Positions 12,227-13,143 of a stretch of DNA of 13,143 nt are shown one piece after another. Below the pieces are notes generated by a model that saw only the letters and a list, made by a program, of their open reading frames with translations, was not told the DNA's origin and searched no databases. The DNA comes from an uncultured Bacilli bacterium. GTDB lineage: Bacteria > Bacillota_I > Bacilli_A > RF39 > UBA660. Numbering within the stretch: the stretch's first letter is position 1; each line of letters starts with the position of its first letter. The DNA is taken from NCBI GenBank assembly GCA_905236935.1, contig CAJOQL010000110.1:1-13143 (forward strand), written 5' to 3'. Made by a program: the position numbers and the translations under genes.

Positions 12227-13143
12227 ATGGCTAAACTAAAATTAAAGAAAAAGTTTAAAATTATTTTAGTTATCTTAATATTATTAATTGGATCATTTAT
12301 TGGAATAAGTAAAGCAGTTAAGGTGCATAAATATCATCAAACTTATGAATATAAATTTTTGCAAAAAAATTATAATTTAGATGAAATTAAAGTTTTAACT
12401 AGTAAACTAGATAATGCTAAATTAGATGAGTTACTTTCTAAGGAGTATAATGAGAATATTTCTAAGGTTTTAATGGAAAAATATTTTATGTTAAAAAATT
12501 TAGATAGATATTTAAGTTATATTGAAAAAAATCCAGATAAAAGTATTAGTGAGGTAGTAGCGCTTGTTAATGTTAATAGAGATAGAGATTATTATGAAAA
12601 TATTACTGAAACAGATACATCTAAAGGAAATAGTATGTTAGTAAATAAATATCATAGTTTATCTAAAGATTATGAGGTACAAGATATTGTTAAAGCAAGT
12701 TCTACTTATGCTTATGATGGAATGAGTTTAAATAAAGAAGCCTATGATGCATTTAAAAATTTAGCTAATGATGCAAAAAAGGAAGGATATACGATTGTAA
12801 TTTTATCAAGTTATCGTACTTATGATTATCAAGATAAGTTATGGAATGATAGAAAAAATAAAGGTGGTATAGAAAAAGCCGATGCTTATGCAGCAAGGGC
12901 TGGATCATCAGAACATGAAACTGGGCTAGCAATAGATGTGGCTGATTATAAAAATCCAATTAATTTTGGAGAACAAGAATCATTTAATTGGATGGTTAAT
13001 AATTCTTATAAATACGGTTATATTCTTAGATACCCTCTTGGAAAAGAAAATATTACTGGTTATGATTATGAAGCTTGGCATTATAGATATTTAGGAGTAG
13101 ATTTAGCAACTAAAGTTTATAATGAAGGTATTACTTTTGATGA
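12227..13143 (+). CDS. VanY-type D-alanyl-D-alanine carboxypeptidase, 3' end cut by the window
   Basis: The frame runs from the ATG at 12227 (AGGTGG six bases upstream) off the right edge, giving 305 full codons. Residues 1-9 are basic and 10-30 form a membrane anchor, so the enzyme acts outside the membrane on peptidoglycan stem peptides, removing the last D-Ala. Residues 40-160 form a Lys/Asn-rich helical region seen in many Bacillota members. The catalytic domain shows SSYRTYDYQ, SSEHETGLAIDV (zinc ligands His230 and Asp237) and EAWHYRYLG (catalytic Glu282, zinc ligand His285; the family usually has EPWHYRY). All zinc ligands are present, so it is probably active. Being next to ppaC is not informative, as the two are divergent. 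The C-terminus is missing only because the window ends. Confidence 0.93.
   Translation, partial: MAKLKLKKKFKIILVILILLIGSFIGISKAVKVHKYHQTYEYKFLQKNYNLDEIKVLTSKLDNAKLDELLSKEYNENISKVLMEKYFMLKNLDRYLSYIEKNPDKSISEVVALVNVNRDRDYYENITETDTSKGNSMLVNKYHSLSKDYEVQDIVKASSTYAYDGMSLNKEAYDAFKNLANDAKKEGYTIVILSSYRTYDYQDKLWNDRKNKGGIEKADAYAARAGSSEHETGLAIDVADYKNPINFGEQESFNWMVNNSYKYGYILRYPLGKENITGYDYEAWHYRYLGVDLATKVYNEGITFD

Noticed and set aside
12765..12959. Minus-strand open frame of 64 codons.
   Set aside because: It lies entirely within the plus-strand VanY domain, whose zinc motifs are intact, and its translation is low-complexity His/Leu/Tyr-rich.

Overview
The window is a very AT-rich, gene-dense piece of chromosome from a spore-forming member of the Bacillota. 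TGG encodes Trp and TGA acts as a stop, including in ATGA gene overlaps, so the code is the standard bacterial one and not the Mycoplasma code. The combination of YunB, CotJ proteins, YutD, a DUF1292 protein, TrmL and a CBS-containing pyrophosphatase suggests an uncultured, AT-rich gut lineage of class Bacilli (RF39-like or a neighbour). That placement is an inference from gene content. No tRNA, rRNA, CRISPR array, insertion sequence or phage gene was seen.

Layout. From 1 to about 3920 everything is on the minus strand. In transcription order this is a tail-anchored acidic coiled protein (3179-3919), then yunB, a 260-aa unknown membrane protein, yutD, a DUF1292 protein, a Pro/Gln/Asn-rich repeat protein, and the first 41 codons of another gene cut by the window edge. 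A small ferredoxin (4030-4224, plus) meets trmL head-on at a shared bidirectional terminator. trmL follows a membrane-anchored thioredoxin-fold protein that lacks the CxxC pair. Next comes a spore-coat operon: a CotJA-CotJB fusion followed by cotJC. Divergent to it is a UPF0316 (DUF2179) membrane protein.

The 480-base stretch 7033-7511 looks like an undescribed type I toxin-antitoxin locus. It has a consensus promoter, a leader of about 90 nt, a 37-codon hydrophobic peptide with a strong Shine-Dalgarno, and a convergent antisense RNA of about 75 nt with its own consensus promoter. The terminator of that RNA lies inside the last codons of the toxin. This is the most notable signal in the window.

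To the right, on the minus strand, are a calcium-type P-type ATPase with a terminator-like hairpin in its leader, and a CBS/DRTGG-regulated family II pyrophosphatase translationally coupled to a small Cys-rich membrane protein. A plus-strand VanY-type D,D-carboxypeptidase runs off the right edge.

Shared themes are sporulation (yunB, cotJ genes, possibly the left-edge gene) and ordinary housekeeping (tRNA modification, pyrophosphate hydrolysis, cation transport, peptidoglycan trimming). Several small membrane proteins of unknown role sit in the same transcription units.
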